Assembly (NCBI GenBank): GCA_016931895.1
Contig: JAFGDY010000259.1
Location: 1 to 36,265, forward strand
Source: Anaerolineae bacterium
Lineage (GTDB): Bacteria > Chloroflexota > Anaerolineae > 4572-78 > J111
DNA length: 36,265 bases
Reading direction: 5' to 3'
The position numbers were made by a program, and so were the translations under genes. Below, in pieces: positions 1-8,454 of the stretch (its first letter is position 1; each line of letters opens with the position of its first letter). The notes below the pieces were generated by a model. That model worked only from the letters and a program-made list of their open reading frames with translations, was not told the origin of the DNA and did not search any database.

Positions 1-1
1 C

Positions 2-397
2 AATCATTTATTAGTGATGTTGAATATTTTTGATCAGCGTGTTCAGGATGTCCCCATCCGGCCAATATATAACATTGGCGAGAAGTCGGGTATTCGTCTT
101 TGGAAAGTGGCGCCACGGATAGCATGGTTGTTAATCAAATCTTTTTTCTGGCGGATGAAAGAGAAATACATTATCCGTGATTTTCATCCATTGGTATTTT
201 TTTATTTAATGGGCCTGATTTTATTTCCGGCCGGGTTTATCATTGGCTTGTACCTGGTTTTCTACCGGCTTTTTGTCGGGCCGGTCGTGGCGACCAGCGC
301 CTTGTTTGCCCTGTTTCTTTTTGTTTCAGGCCTGCAATCTCTTTTTTTCGCCATGTGGTTTGACCAGGAATACAATAAAGATTTGAAAGTACGATGA
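2..397 (+). CDS. GT2 family glycosyltransferase, C-terminal fragment (5' end outside window)
   Basis: The reading frame is open to the left window edge, so this is the last ~131 residues of a longer protein; GTG at 14 and ATG at 17 are internal codons. The visible part has an amphipathic stretch (IRLWKVAPRIAWLLIKSFFWRMKEKY) broken by charged residues, followed by two strongly hydrophobic segments (about FFYLMGLILFPAGFIIGLYL and VVATSALFALFLFVSGL) and a short charged tail. This is the usual C-terminal layout of membrane-anchored polyprenyl-phosphate (dolichol-phosphate-mannose-like) GT2 enzymes, which load a sugar onto a lipid carrier at the cytoplasmic face. The catalytic GT-A domain is not in the window, so the family call rests on the tail alone. 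The stop is one base before the ATG of the next gene, implying an operon. Confidence 0.6.
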   Translation, partial: NHLLVMLNIFDQRVQDVPIRPIYNIGEKSGIRLWKVAPRIAWLLIKSFFWRMKEKYIIRDFHPLVFFYLMGLILFPAGFIIGLYLVFYRLFVGPVVATSALFALFLFVSGLQSLFFAMWFDQEYNKDLKVR

Positions 398-398
398 T

Positions 399-1427
399 AT
401 GCGTGTATTAATTGATGTTGGGCATCCGGGGCATGTTCATTTTTATAAACACGTCATCTGGAATTTGCAGAAACAAGGACACGAAGTTTTGATTTCGGCG
501 CGGGATAAGGATGTGACTCTGGCCTTATTGGATTATTATCAATTTCCCTATCGCGTGCTTTCCGCCATTGGCAAAGGTTTTTGGGGATTGGCCGCTGAAT
601 TTTTAAAACGGGAATGGGCCTTGTTGCGGTTGATGCAGGAATTTAAGCCTGATGTTGTTACTGAAATTGGCGGGTTATTCATTGCGCCGGTCTGTAAATT
701 GTTGCGTAAACCCTCCCTTGTTTTCACCGATAGTGAACCTGTCCCTTTAGACCGGTATTTAACCTACCCTTTTGCCAGCGCCATCTATACGCCCGACTGT
801 TTTATGCGCGACCTGGGAAAACGCCACGCGCGTTATGCGGGCTACCATGAATTGGCTTATCTTCATCCAAATTATTTTAAACCTGATGCGGGCGTATTGG
901 ATGAACTTGGCGTATCCAAAGATGAACCCTTCATTGTCCTGCGTTTTGTGGCCTGGAAAGCCAGCCACGATATTGGTCAGTATGGGTTCTCTATTGAATT
1001 TAAGCGAGAGATTGTGCAAACGTTTGGCCGTTATGGACGGGTGTTCATTACTTCGGAAACGCCATTGCCGGAGGAGTTTGAACCTTATCGCATCACAGTT
1101 CCCCCTCATCGCATTCACGATGTTCTTTATTATACCCGTCTTTTTATGGGAGACGGAGCTACGATGGCCACAGAGGCCGGTATTTTGGGCACCCCGGCGG
1201 TAAGAGCCTCATCAATGGCCTTGAGTATGGGCAATTTTGTGGAGTTAATGGAGCGGTATAATTTGGTATATTCGTACTACAACCCCACCCAGGCATTAAG
1301 TAAAGCCGTGGAATTTTTAGAGCAGAAAGACGCCAAAAAAGAATGGCGGCAGCGAAGAGAAAAATTGCTGGCAGAAAAAATTGATGTCACCCGTTTTCTT
1401 GTAAACGTAATTCAGAATCATCAATGA
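399..1427 (+). CDS. DUF354 domain-containing protein (GT-B-like)
   Basis: 342 residues starting MRVLIDVGHPGHVHFYK, the signature N-terminus of DUF354 proteins. These resemble the UDP-GlcNAc 2-epimerase/GT-B fold and occur in archaeal and bacterial surface-polysaccharide clusters. The N-terminal Rossmann half has the GHPGHVHF loop (residues 8-15). The C-terminal half has the sugar-nucleotide-type stretch GDGATMATEAGILGTPAVR around residues 250-270, equivalent to the nucleotide-binding loop of GT-B enzymes. It starts one base after the preceding GT2 stop and precedes pseB by 36 bases, so it is probably co-transcribed with the pseudaminic acid genes. The biochemical activity of the family is not firmly established; a glycosyltransferase or epimerase role is inference. 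Confidence 0.8.
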   Translation: MRVLIDVGHPGHVHFYKHVIWNLQKQGHEVLISARDKDVTLALLDYYQFPYRVLSAIGKGFWGLAAEFLKREWALLRLMQEFKPDVVTEIGGLFIAPVCKLLRKPSLVFTDSEPVPLDRYLTYPFASAIYTPDCFMRDLGKRHARYAGYHELAYLHPNYFKPDAGVLDELGVSKDEPFIVLRFVAWKASHDIGQYGFSIEFKREIVQTFGRYGRVFITSETPLPEEFEPYRITVPPHRIHDVLYYTRLFMGDGATMATEAGILGTPAVRASSMALSMGNFVELMERYNLVYSYYNPTQALSKAVEFLEQKDAKKEWRQRREKLLAEKIDVTRFLVNVIQNHQ

Positions 1428-1463
1428 ATCCGGTTTTGTGACTCCAATTTTGAACGAGGTATT

Positions 1464-2444
1464 ATGAACTGGCAGAGTAAAACTATTTTAATCACTGGCG
1501 GGACAGGCTCCTTTGGTAAAAAATTTACAGAAGTTATGCTGCGCGATTATCAGCCCCAAAAACTAATTATTTACAGCCGTGATGAATTGAAACAGCACGA
1601 GATGCGCTTAGTTTATCCCGATACGGAAGACTCGCCCATGCGTTATTTTATCGGCGATGTGCGCGATAAAGACCGCCTGTACCGGGCTATGCAAGAGGTG
1701 GATATTGTGGTGCATGCCGCAGCTCTCAAACAGGTGCCCGCATGCGAGTACAACCCCCTGGAAGCGGTAAAGACAAATATTGACGGCGCAGCAAACATTA
1801 TTGACGCCGCTATTGATGCCGGGGTTAACAAAGTGATAGCCCTCAGCACCGATAAAGCGGTCAATCCGGTCAACCTGTACGGGGCCACAAAATTAGTGGC
1901 TGAAAAATTATTTGTGCAAGCTAACGCCTATTCTGGCGAGGTGGGCGCCCGCTTTAGTTGCGTACGATACGGTAATGTGGTAGGAAGCCGGGGGAGTGTA
2001 ATCCCTTTATTCAAAAGGCAACGTAAAACCGGTTACATCACCCTTACCGATAAAAATATGACCCGTTTTTGGATTACGCTGGAGCAAGGCGTAAACTTTG
2101 TTATCCAGGCGATTGAATTGAGTCATGGCGGCGAAGTGTTTGTGCCCAAAATTCCCAGCATGCGCGTTGTTGATTTGGCCGATGTCATTGCCCCGGAGTG
2201 TGAGCATAAGATAATTGGTATCAGGCCCGGTGAAAAGCTGCACGAGATGCTGGTTTCGCTGGCCGAATCGCGTCATACCCTGGAGTTTGACGATATGTAT
2301 CTTATCCAGCCCGTTCATCCCTGGTGGGAACAATCGGCGTATGAGGGCGCGACTCCTATGGCTAGGGGAACAAAATTTTCCAGCGATACTAATGAATGGT
2401 GGTTAACCAAAGATGAATTACGCCAAATGCTTGATGAGGCTTAA
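1464..2444 (+). CDS. pseB: UDP-N-acetylglucosamine 4,6-dehydratase (inverting), first step of pseudaminic acid synthesis
   Basis: This extended short-chain dehydrogenase/reductase of 326 residues converts UDP-GlcNAc to UDP-2-acetamido-2,6-dideoxy-beta-L-arabino-hex-4-ulose by dehydration with C5 epimerisation. The NAD(P)-binding glycine motif GGTGSFG is at residues 12-18. The active-site run STDKAV (128-133) supplies Asp130 and Lys131, and YGATK (139-143) supplies Tyr139 and Lys143. These correspond to D132, K133, Y141 and K145 of Helicobacter FlaA1/PseB. YSRDELKQHEM (37-47) is also typical of PseB rather than retaining dehydratases. The length is normal for the family. A GAGG ribosome-binding site lies just upstream of the ATG. 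The stop is two bases before pseC. Confidence 0.95.
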   Translation: MNWQSKTILITGGTGSFGKKFTEVMLRDYQPQKLIIYSRDELKQHEMRLVYPDTEDSPMRYFIGDVRDKDRLYRAMQEVDIVVHAAALKQVPACEYNPLEAVKTNIDGAANIIDAAIDAGVNKVIALSTDKAVNPVNLYGATKLVAEKLFVQANAYSGEVGARFSCVRYGNVVGSRGSVIPLFKRQRKTGYITLTDKNMTRFWITLEQGVNFVIQAIELSHGGEVFVPKIPSMRVVDLADVIAPECEHKIIGIRPGEKLHEMLVSLAESRHTLEFDDMYLIQPVHPWWEQSAYEGATPMARGTKFSSDTNEWWLTKDELRQMLDEA

Positions 2445-2446
2445 TT

Positions 2447-3634
2447 ATGCAATTAGCCATTAATGGCGGCCCGCCAATACGTTCAGAAGTTTTGCCTTAT
2501 GGCCATCAGGTTATTGATGAAGCTGACATTGCAGCGGTTGAACAAGTTTTGCGGGGCGATTGGTTGACCACCGGCCCTACCGTGGCCGAGTTTGAAGCCG
2601 CTTTTGCTAACAAAGTTAAAACCACCTGCGCCATAGCGGTTAGCTCTGGAACAGCGGCTTTGCATGCGGCCATGTATGCCCTTAACATTAAACCCGGGGA
2701 TGAAGTGATTCTGCCGCCTCTGACATTTGCCGCGACAGCCAATTGTGTGGTTTTTCAGGGAGGAACGCCTGTTTTTGCCGACGTTGATTCTGAAACATTG
2801 CTGTTGGCCCCGGAGCAGGTTGAAGCAAAAATCACTGCCCGAACCAGGGCCATCATTGCCGTAGACTATGCCGGGCAACCGTGTGATTACGATGCCCTGT
2901 GCGCGATTGCTAATCAACATCATCTGCCCCTGGTGGCAGACGCTTGCCATGCCCTGGGCGGCAGTTACAAAACCCGTCCGGTGGGGGGGCTGGCAGATTT
3001 GAATGTCTTCAGTTTGCATCCGGTCAAACATATCACCACCGGCGAGGGAGGAGTTATTACCACCGATAACCCCGATTTTGCTCAACGAATGCGCATGTTC
3101 CGTAATCATGGAATTACCAGCGATTACCAACAACGTGAGGCGCAGGGTTCCTGGTTTTATGAAATGATAGATTTGGGCTATAACTATCGGCTGCCCGATA
3201 TAAATTGCGCCCTGGGCCTGAGCCAGCTTCGCAAACTGGAGACGTGGGTCGCGCGCCGGCAGGCAATTGCCCACCAATATGACCAGGCCCTGGCCGATAT
3301 TCCGGCCATCGCCCTCCTACCAGTCCGGCCCCAGGTTAGCCATGCTTATCACCTCTATGTTATTCGTCTTAACCTGGACCAATTGCAAGTTGACCGGTCG
3401 GTAATTTTTAAGGCCCTACGGGCCGAGAGAATAGGGGTGAATGTGCATTACATCCCGGTGCATTTACATCCTTTCTATCGTCGGCATTTAAAAACCGGGC
3501 CGGGGTTGTGCCCTGTAGCCGAAGCAGCCTATGAGCAATTGATGTCACTCCCCCTCTTCCCGGCCATGACCAACCAGGATGTGGATGATGTCATTAAGGC
3601 AATACACAAAGTTATAACAGCCTACCATATTTGA
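2447..3634 (+). CDS. pseC: UDP-4-amino-4,6-dideoxy-N-acetyl-beta-L-altrosamine transaminase
   Basis: DegT/DnrJ/EryC1/StrS-family PLP aminotransferase of 395 residues, acting on the PseB keto-sugar to install the C4 amino group from glutamate. Visible family motifs are GDWLTTGPTVAEFE (37-50), SSGTAALHAA (66-75, phosphate binding), VADACHALGG (163-172, with Asp165 against the pyridine nitrogen) and FSLHPVKHITTGEGG (188-202). The internal-aldimine lysine is predicted as Lys194. The SLHPVK context matches PseC more closely than the generic sugar aminotransferases. It starts two bases after pseB, and the order pseB-pseC is the standard one, which strengthens the specific call. Confidence 0.94.
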   Translation: MQLAINGGPPIRSEVLPYGHQVIDEADIAAVEQVLRGDWLTTGPTVAEFEAAFANKVKTTCAIAVSSGTAALHAAMYALNIKPGDEVILPPLTFAATANCVVFQGGTPVFADVDSETLLLAPEQVEAKITARTRAIIAVDYAGQPCDYDALCAIANQHHLPLVADACHALGGSYKTRPVGGLADLNVFSLHPVKHITTGEGGVITTDNPDFAQRMRMFRNHGITSDYQQREAQGSWFYEMIDLGYNYRLPDINCALGLSQLRKLETWVARRQAIAHQYDQALADIPAIALLPVRPQVSHAYHLYVIRLNLDQLQVDRSVIFKALRAERIGVNVHYIPVHLHPFYRRHLKTGPGLCPVAEAAYEQLMSLPLFPAMTNQDVDDVIKAIHKVITAYHI

Positions 3635-3643
3635 GGGGGTGAT

Positions 3644-4285
3644 ATGTCAAAATTGACTGAACAAATGAAAACCTGGGCAAACACATTTGGCCAGGAATAC
3701 ACCAATAGAAATGCTATGTCGTTAGAAGAGATGGAGGCTTTGTACAAAAGCCGGTATGGCCTGACCAGAACCGAATTGAATCAGAGGTTTTTAAAAGGAA
3801 TAGACCCTTCCATTCGGATTCTGGAAGTTGGCTCCAATGTGGGCAATCAGTTGTTATGTTTGCAGCAGATGGGCTTCCGTAATCTTTATGGGATAGAATT
3901 ACAAAGTTATGCGGTTGAGCTTTCCAAATCGCGCACCCGGCAAATTAATATCATTGAGGGGTCGGCCTTTGATATTCCCTACGAGGACGATTACTTTGAT
4001 TTGGTTTTTACTTCCGGGGTGCTTATCCATATCAGCCCGGCTGATATGGCCGGGGCGTTACAAGAAATATACAGATGTGCCAAACATTATATTTGGGGAT
4101 TTGAGTATTACGCTGATGCGTACACTGAAATTTCATACAGGGAGCACGCGAACCTGCTCTGGAAAACCAATTTTGCCAAACTATATCTTGATTTATTTGC
4201 TGATTTGGCCTTGGTTAAAGAAGAAAAAATTTATCACCTTGATAGTGATAATGTAGATTCAATGTTTCTGCTCAAGAAAGTATAA
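3644..4285 (+). CDS. Pseudaminic acid biosynthesis-associated methylase (class I SAM methyltransferase)
   Basis: 213 residues. The SAM-binding motif I is ILEVGSNVGNQ (around 60-70), followed by the acidic loop GIELQSYAVE and a post-I/motif II region YFDLVFTSGVLIHI. The N-terminus (LTEQMKTWANTFGQEYTNRN) and the internal WGFEYYADAYTEISYREHANLLWKTNFAKLY stretch (given here only as the region about 145-180) match the small family I know as the pseudaminic-acid-associated methylase (TIGR03587), found next to pse genes. The substrate is unproven; O- or N-methylation of the nonulosonic acid or its UDP precursor is a reasonable inference from the family's context. A GGGGGTG ribosome-binding site precedes the ATG, and pseF-like starts six bases after the stop. 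Confidence 0.85.
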   Translation: MSKLTEQMKTWANTFGQEYTNRNAMSLEEMEALYKSRYGLTRTELNQRFLKGIDPSIRILEVGSNVGNQLLCLQQMGFRNLYGIELQSYAVELSKSRTRQINIIEGSAFDIPYEDDYFDLVFTSGVLIHISPADMAGALQEIYRCAKHYIWGFEYYADAYTEISYREHANLLWKTNFAKLYLDLFADLALVKEEKIYHLDSDNVDSMFLLKKV

Positions 4286-4290
4286 AACGG

Positions 4291-5022
4291 ATGCGTGTTG
4301 TTGCCATTACCCAGGCCCGTATGGGCAGCACCCGTTTACCGGGTAAAGTGCTTAAACCTATTGGTGAAAAAACAATGCTGGCGCGGGTAATAAACCGGGC
4401 CAAACAGGCTTGTCTTGTGAACGAGGTGGTTGTGGCCACCACGGTTGAACCGGCGGACCAGGCTATTGTGGCCGAGTGCAAACATCTTGGCGTATCTTAC
4501 TTTTGTGGGAGTGAAGAGGATGTTTTGGATAGATTTTATCAGGCCGCGCAGGCTCACCGGGCTGAAGGAGTGGTTCGTATCACGGCCGATTGTCCCTTTA
4601 TTGAACCAACGGTGATAGACAAGGTTGTTAGTGTATTTCTGGCAAAACAACCCGATTATGCCAGTAACGTTTTGGAGCGCACTTACCCCCGGGGCCTGGA
4701 TGTGGAAGTGATGAAGTTTGAAACCTTGAGTTTGGCCTGGCAAGAAGCAGTTGAAATTTATCAACGAGTGCATGTAACCCCCTATATTTATCAAAACCCT
4801 GATAAGTTTTCTTTGTTGGCTATTACGGCTGAGACAAACCACAGTGATTATCGTTGGACAGTAGATACGCCTGAAGATTTGGAATTTGCCCAATCCATAT
4901 ATGCTCGATTAGATAATAACGAAACTTTTAACTGGCAAGATGTACTCAGCTTATTGGCTCAAGAACCCGACCTGATAGATTTGAATCGTCGTATTTGCCA
5001 GAAATCATTACAAGACGCATGA
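4291..5022 (+). CDS. pseF: SpsF-type cytidylyltransferase, probable CMP-pseudaminic acid synthetase
   Basis: 243 residues with the nucleotidyltransferase signature QARMGSTRLPGKVL at residues 8-21, where the Arg/Lys residues grip the CTP phosphates. The second signature is VVRITADCPFIEP, whose Asp should coordinate metal. Sequence style is that of the SpsF group (COG1861) rather than the NeuA/Campylobacter PseF group. SpsF-type enzymes serve as the CMP-transfer step in Bacillus spore-coat and related pseudaminic acid clusters. Because no other cytidylyltransferase is present and the gene directly precedes pseG, I assign the CMP activation of pseudaminic acid; this substrate call is inference. 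The TGA overlaps the pseG ATG by four bases (ATGA), indicating translational coupling. Confidence 0.8.
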   Translation: MRVVAITQARMGSTRLPGKVLKPIGEKTMLARVINRAKQACLVNEVVVATTVEPADQAIVAECKHLGVSYFCGSEEDVLDRFYQAAQAHRAEGVVRITADCPFIEPTVIDKVVSVFLAKQPDYASNVLERTYPRGLDVEVMKFETLSLAWQEAVEIYQRVHVTPYIYQNPDKFSLLAITAETNHSDYRWTVDTPEDLEFAQSIYARLDNNETFNWQDVLSLLAQEPDLIDLNRRICQKSLQDA

Positions 5023-6059
5023 CTGCTGGAACAAAAAGACTGGTTATCCGGGCCGACGCCAATACCCGCATTGGTTCCGGCCACGTAATGCGCTGCCTGG
5101 CTCTGGCTCAGGCCTGGCAGGACGCCGGCGGCAGCGTGAGTTTTGTGATGGCAGCGGCCAATACCGCCCTTGCAGACCGTTTAACATCTGAGGGGATGGC
5201 CTGGGTTAATTTGCCGGTTGAGCCGGGCAGTGTTGAGGATGCAACCCAGACGGCGAACCTGGCCCATGAGCAGAAAGCGTTGTGGGTGGTGGTTGATGGG
5301 TATCACTTTTTGGCCGGTTATCAACGCATCATCAAAGAATCAGGGTTAAAACTTTTGTACCTTGATGATTACGGCCACGCCCATCATTATTACGCCGATG
5401 TGGTGTTGAATCAAAATATCTATGCCCATGAGGGTTTGTATGCTCATCGAGAGGCGTCCACCCAACTGTTGTTGGGAACGCCCTACATCCTTTTACGGCG
5501 AGAGTTTACGCAATGGCGCAATTGGGCCAGAGAAATTTCTCAAACGGGACGCAAGATATTGGTCACGCTTGGCGGCGCCGACCCGGAGAATGTTACGCTG
5601 GCCGTGGTGCAGGCTTTAGAGAAGGTTCCCATTGAAAACTTGGCAGCGGTTGTTGTGATTGGCGCAAACAATCCTCACGAGGCAGAACTTCGCTCGGCGC
5701 TCAATTGTTCCTCTTTGTCCATCTGTTTGCGGAAGGATGTGCTGAATATGCCTGAACTTATGGCCTGGGCCGATATTGCCATAGCTGCCGCCGGGAGTAC
5801 GGCCTGGGAACTTGCTTTTATGGGCTTGCCCAGCCTGCTCCTGGTTCTGGCCGATAATCAACATCCCGTGGCCAAATGCCTGGACGCCAGGAAAATTGCC
5901 ATTCATTTAGATGGTCACAATCTTTCTGACCAAATAAGTCAGGCCGCCCAGCAATTATCGGCAGTAAGAGTGCGGCAGTCTATGTCGCAACTGGGACGCG
6001 ATTTAGTGGATGGTGAGGGATGCCAGAGAGTGTTGAGGCAGTTAAAAAATTTAACCTAA
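5019..6059 (+). CDS. pseG: UDP-2,4-diacetamido-2,4,6-trideoxy-beta-L-altropyranose hydrolase
   Basis: 346 residues, a GT-B-fold hydrolase that removes UDP to release 6-deoxy-AltdiNAc for condensation by PseI. The N-terminal signature RADANTRIGSGHVMRCLALA (residues 11-30) contains the catalytic base His22, equivalent to His17 of Campylobacter PseG. The C-terminal half holds the UDP-binding loop AAGSTAWELAFMGLPSLLL-type sequence. I chose ATG at 5019, which overlaps the previous stop as ATGA, over a TTG at 4995 that would add eight unaligned residues. The 3' end overlaps the acetyltransferase gene by 40 bases. Length is typical; some homologues fuse a PseH domain at the C-terminus, and here it is a separate, overlapping gene. 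Confidence 0.94.
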   Translation: MTAGTKRLVIRADANTRIGSGHVMRCLALAQAWQDAGGSVSFVMAAANTALADRLTSEGMAWVNLPVEPGSVEDATQTANLAHEQKALWVVVDGYHFLAGYQRIIKESGLKLLYLDDYGHAHHYYADVVLNQNIYAHEGLYAHREASTQLLLGTPYILLRREFTQWRNWAREISQTGRKILVTLGGADPENVTLAVVQALEKVPIENLAAVVVIGANNPHEAELRSALNCSSLSICLRKDVLNMPELMAWADIAIAAAGSTAWELAFMGLPSLLLVLADNQHPVAKCLDARKIAIHLDGHNLSDQISQAAQQLSAVRVRQSMSQLGRDLVDGEGCQRVLRQLKNLT

Positions 6060-6532
6060 AATTAAGACCGGCTCAAAAAAGTGATTGCCAATTAATTTGG
6101 GAATGGGCCAACGACCCGGAGGCGCGTAAAGTATCCTTTTCTTCAGATTTTATTCCATGGGAGCAACATCTGGCCTGGTTTCAGCAAAAGCTCACCGACT
6201 CAAAAGTTCTCCTTTTTTTGGCCCTGAATGAGCAGGATATACCCATTGGGCAAGTTCGTTATGAGATTGATGAGAAGAATGAGGCGGTGATTTCTATCAG
6301 TGTGGCCAAAGAGTTTCGCGGCCAGGGTTATGGCCCTGCCCTCATTGAGCGTGGTGGTGAAAAACTTTTTGCCTTGACCAGGGTGGGGGTTGTGCATGCC
6401 TATGTGACCCCACCCAATCACGCCTCTGTTCGCGCTTTTATCACGGCAGGTTTTGAGCAGGTAGGAACAACAGTTATTAAAGGACAACAGGCCTTACACT
6501 TTGTTTGGCAGAGAGATAGAAATAGCCAATAG
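6020..6532 (+). CDS. pseH: GNAT acetyltransferase, PseH-like (UDP-4-amino-sugar N-acetyltransferase)
   Basis: 170 residues of the Acetyltransf_3/GNAT type. Visible features are LRPAQKSDCQLIWEWANDPE at the N-terminus, WEQHLAWFQQKL (about 49-60), and the acetyl-CoA pyrophosphate loop RGQGYG in ISVAKEFRGQGYGPALIE. It should transfer acetyl from acetyl-CoA to the C4 amine made by PseC. The gene begins 40 bases inside the end of pseG in another frame, with GTGAGGG just upstream of the ATG acting as ribosome-binding site. Specificity is assigned from position between pseG and the amidotransferase gene and from the absence of another GNAT enzyme in the pathway. Another acyl group is possible. Confidence 0.85.
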   Translation: MPESVEAVKKFNLKLRPAQKSDCQLIWEWANDPEARKVSFSSDFIPWEQHLAWFQQKLTDSKVLLFLALNEQDIPIGQVRYEIDEKNEAVISISVAKEFRGQGYGPALIERGGEKLFALTRVGVVHAYVTPPNHASVRAFITAGFEQVGTTVIKGQQALHFVWQRDRNSQ

Positions 6533-6557
6533 TGTTCAACCTTTAGGAGAATGTAAA

Positions 6558-7805
6558 ATGAGATATATTAAATATTGTAAACGCTGTATTATGCCTGAAA
6601 CCAAACCAGACCTTTACATTGATGAGACGGGCGTTTGTAATGCCTGCCGCAATTATGAACGGCGGCAGGAGATAGATTGGGACCAACGCCGGCAAGAGCT
6701 GCTTGCTATTCTTGAGCGTTATCGTTCTAAGAATGGCAATAACTATGACTGCGTTATCCCTGTCAGCGGCGGTAAAGACAGCCATTATCAAACGCTCCGC
6801 ATATTAGAACTGGGCATGAACCCCCTATGCGTTACGGCTACCACGGATAAACTATCCGCCATCGGCAGGCGAAATATTGAAAACCTGAAACTCCAGGGTG
6901 TTGATTACGTTGAGGTGACTGTCAATCCGGTGGTGAGACGAAACATAAACCGCTTGGCTCTCACCCAGGTGGGAGACATCTCGTGGCCTGAGCATGTTAC
7001 CATTTTTACTATCCCGGTACGTATTGCGGTTCAGTTCAATATTCCGTTGATTGTTTGGGGAGAAAACTCCCAGAATGAGTATGGCGGTCCGGCGGCGGCG
7101 GCAGAAAACAATGTATTAACCCGCCGTTGGTTAGAAGAATTTGGCGGGTTGTTGGGACTGCGTGTTTCAGACTTGATTGGACAGGCAGGTATTGAGGCCA
7201 GACACCTTATCCAATATACCTACCCCTCCGACGAGGAGTTGCAGCGGTCAGGCGTCACCGGCATCTTTTTAGGGTATTACCTGCCCTGGGATGGGTATGG
7301 GAACGCCCTCTTCTCGCAGGCGCATGGATTTGAAACTTATCACCAACCGGTGGAGGGGTCGCTGGTAAATTATGAGAACCTGGATAATGCGCAGACCGGC
7401 ATCCACGATTATTTTAAATTCTTAAAATATGGTTTTGGCCGGGCCACTGATTTGGCGTGCATGCATGTCCGGCGCGGCCGTCTTTCAAGAAACGATGCGG
7501 TTAAATTGGTCAAAAAGCACGACGGGAAATTTCCGTGGGTATACCTGGGCGTGCCCCTTGAGGAAATTTTGGATGATATTGATATGAGCCTGGATGAATT
7601 TGTTGGGGTTTGTGACCGTTTTACCAACAAAAAACTTTTTGTTTGTGACACGCGCGGCAACCTGGTTAAGGACCGGCATGGCAATCTTACCAAAATTAAT
7701 TATGATAACGTGGCTAGCGACGACGAGACAACAACCCTGGAGCGCCTTACCCTGGGATACCGCATGCTGGCAGGTTCTGAGGTAGGCGCCAAATTACAAG
7801 ATTGA
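6558..7805 (+). CDS. pseA: N-acetyl sugar amidotransferase (PseA/WbpG family)
   Basis: 415 residues. A four-cysteine zinc-ribbon-like motif lies at the N-terminus (Cys7, Cys10, Cys27, Cys30), followed by the ATP pyrophosphatase P-loop SGGKDS at residues 70-75. The GENSQNEYGGP stretch further on is typical of the WbpG/PseA/PtmG group (TIGR03573). These enzymes activate an N-acetyl group on a sugar with ATP and replace its oxygen with ammonia, giving an acetamidino group as in Pse5Ac7Am, LPS amidino sugars or legionaminic derivatives. I chose the ATG at 6558 because it has an AGGAGA site seven bases upstream; a longer start at 6501 inside pseH adds an unaligned leader. HisH and HisF homologues follow directly and should supply the ammonia. 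Confidence 0.92.
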   Translation: MRYIKYCKRCIMPETKPDLYIDETGVCNACRNYERRQEIDWDQRRQELLAILERYRSKNGNNYDCVIPVSGGKDSHYQTLRILELGMNPLCVTATTDKLSAIGRRNIENLKLQGVDYVEVTVNPVVRRNINRLALTQVGDISWPEHVTIFTIPVRIAVQFNIPLIVWGENSQNEYGGPAAAAENNVLTRRWLEEFGGLLGLRVSDLIGQAGIEARHLIQYTYPSDEELQRSGVTGIFLGYYLPWDGYGNALFSQAHGFETYHQPVEGSLVNYENLDNAQTGIHDYFKFLKYGFGRATDLACMHVRRGRLSRNDAVKLVKKHDGKFPWVYLGVPLEEILDDIDMSLDEFVGVCDRFTNKKLFVCDTRGNLVKDRHGNLTKINYDNVASDDETTTLERLTLGYRMLAGSEVGAKLQD

Positions 7806-7826
7806 GGGTGAATTGCGAGTAGCGTG

Positions 7827-8444
7827 ATGAATAAAGTGGCTATTGTTGATTACGGCATGTGCAACCTGGACTCCGTGGCCCGGGCCGTGGAAGAATGTGG
7901 CGGCCAGCCGATGGTCACTGACGAGGCCGGTGATTTTGAGATTGCTCATCGTATCATCTTGCCCGGCGTGGGGGCCTTTCCCGACGCGATGCGTAACATC
8001 AGGCAGCGGTCGCTTGATGAAATCCTGGCGGAACAGGTGTTTGGTAAACAAATCCCTTTTTTGGGAATTTGTTTGGGCATGCAGTTGTTGGCGACAAAAG
8101 GTTGGGAAGGCGGTGAAACCGCCGGTTTAGGCTGGATTGAGGGGGAGGTGCAGCGGTTGCAGCCGCTTGATAATACCACTCGCATTCCCCATATTGGCTG
8201 GAATGAAGTCATTTTTAACCGGACCTCCTGGCTATTTGAGGGGGTGCCATCGGGTAAGGATTTTTATTTTGTCCATAGTTACCATTTTGGCTGCGCCAAA
8301 CCTCAAAATATCCTGGCCTATACTCCTTATTGCGGTCAGTTTGTCTCCGCGGTAGGCCGTGATTGGATTTGGGGGGTGCAATTTCATCCAGAAAAAAGCC
8401 AGCAGTTGGGATTTCAGGTCCTTAAGAACTTTTTGGCTATTTGA
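7827..8444 (+). CDS. hisH: HisH-like glutamine amidotransferase subunit for sugar amidation
   Basis: 205 residues, class I glutaminase. The nucleophile elbow GICLGMQLL contains Cys82, and the C-terminal GVQFHPEKSQ supplies His187 and Glu189, completing the triad. The oxyanion-hole loop PGVGAF is at 46-51. The sequence is a normal HisH, but its neighbours are PseA and a HisF homologue and no other histidine genes are present. It is therefore most likely the HisH2-type subunit that hydrolyses glutamine and feeds ammonia through HisF to PseA. ATG at 7827 is preferred; a GTG three bases earlier would add one residue. The gene starts 21 bases after pseA. Confidence 0.88.
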   Translation: MNKVAIVDYGMCNLDSVARAVEECGGQPMVTDEAGDFEIAHRIILPGVGAFPDAMRNIRQRSLDEILAEQVFGKQIPFLGICLGMQLLATKGWEGGETAGLGWIEGEVQRLQPLDNTTRIPHIGWNEVIFNRTSWLFEGVPSGKDFYFVHSYHFGCAKPQNILAYTPYCGQFVSAVGRDWIWGVQFHPEKSQQLGFQVLKNFLAI

Positions 8445-8454
8445 GGGACAGTTT

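Noticed and set aside
2483-3277. 264-codon minus-strand frame across pseC
   Set aside because: PseC is unambiguous on the plus strand with all PLP motifs; the antisense translation has no family features.
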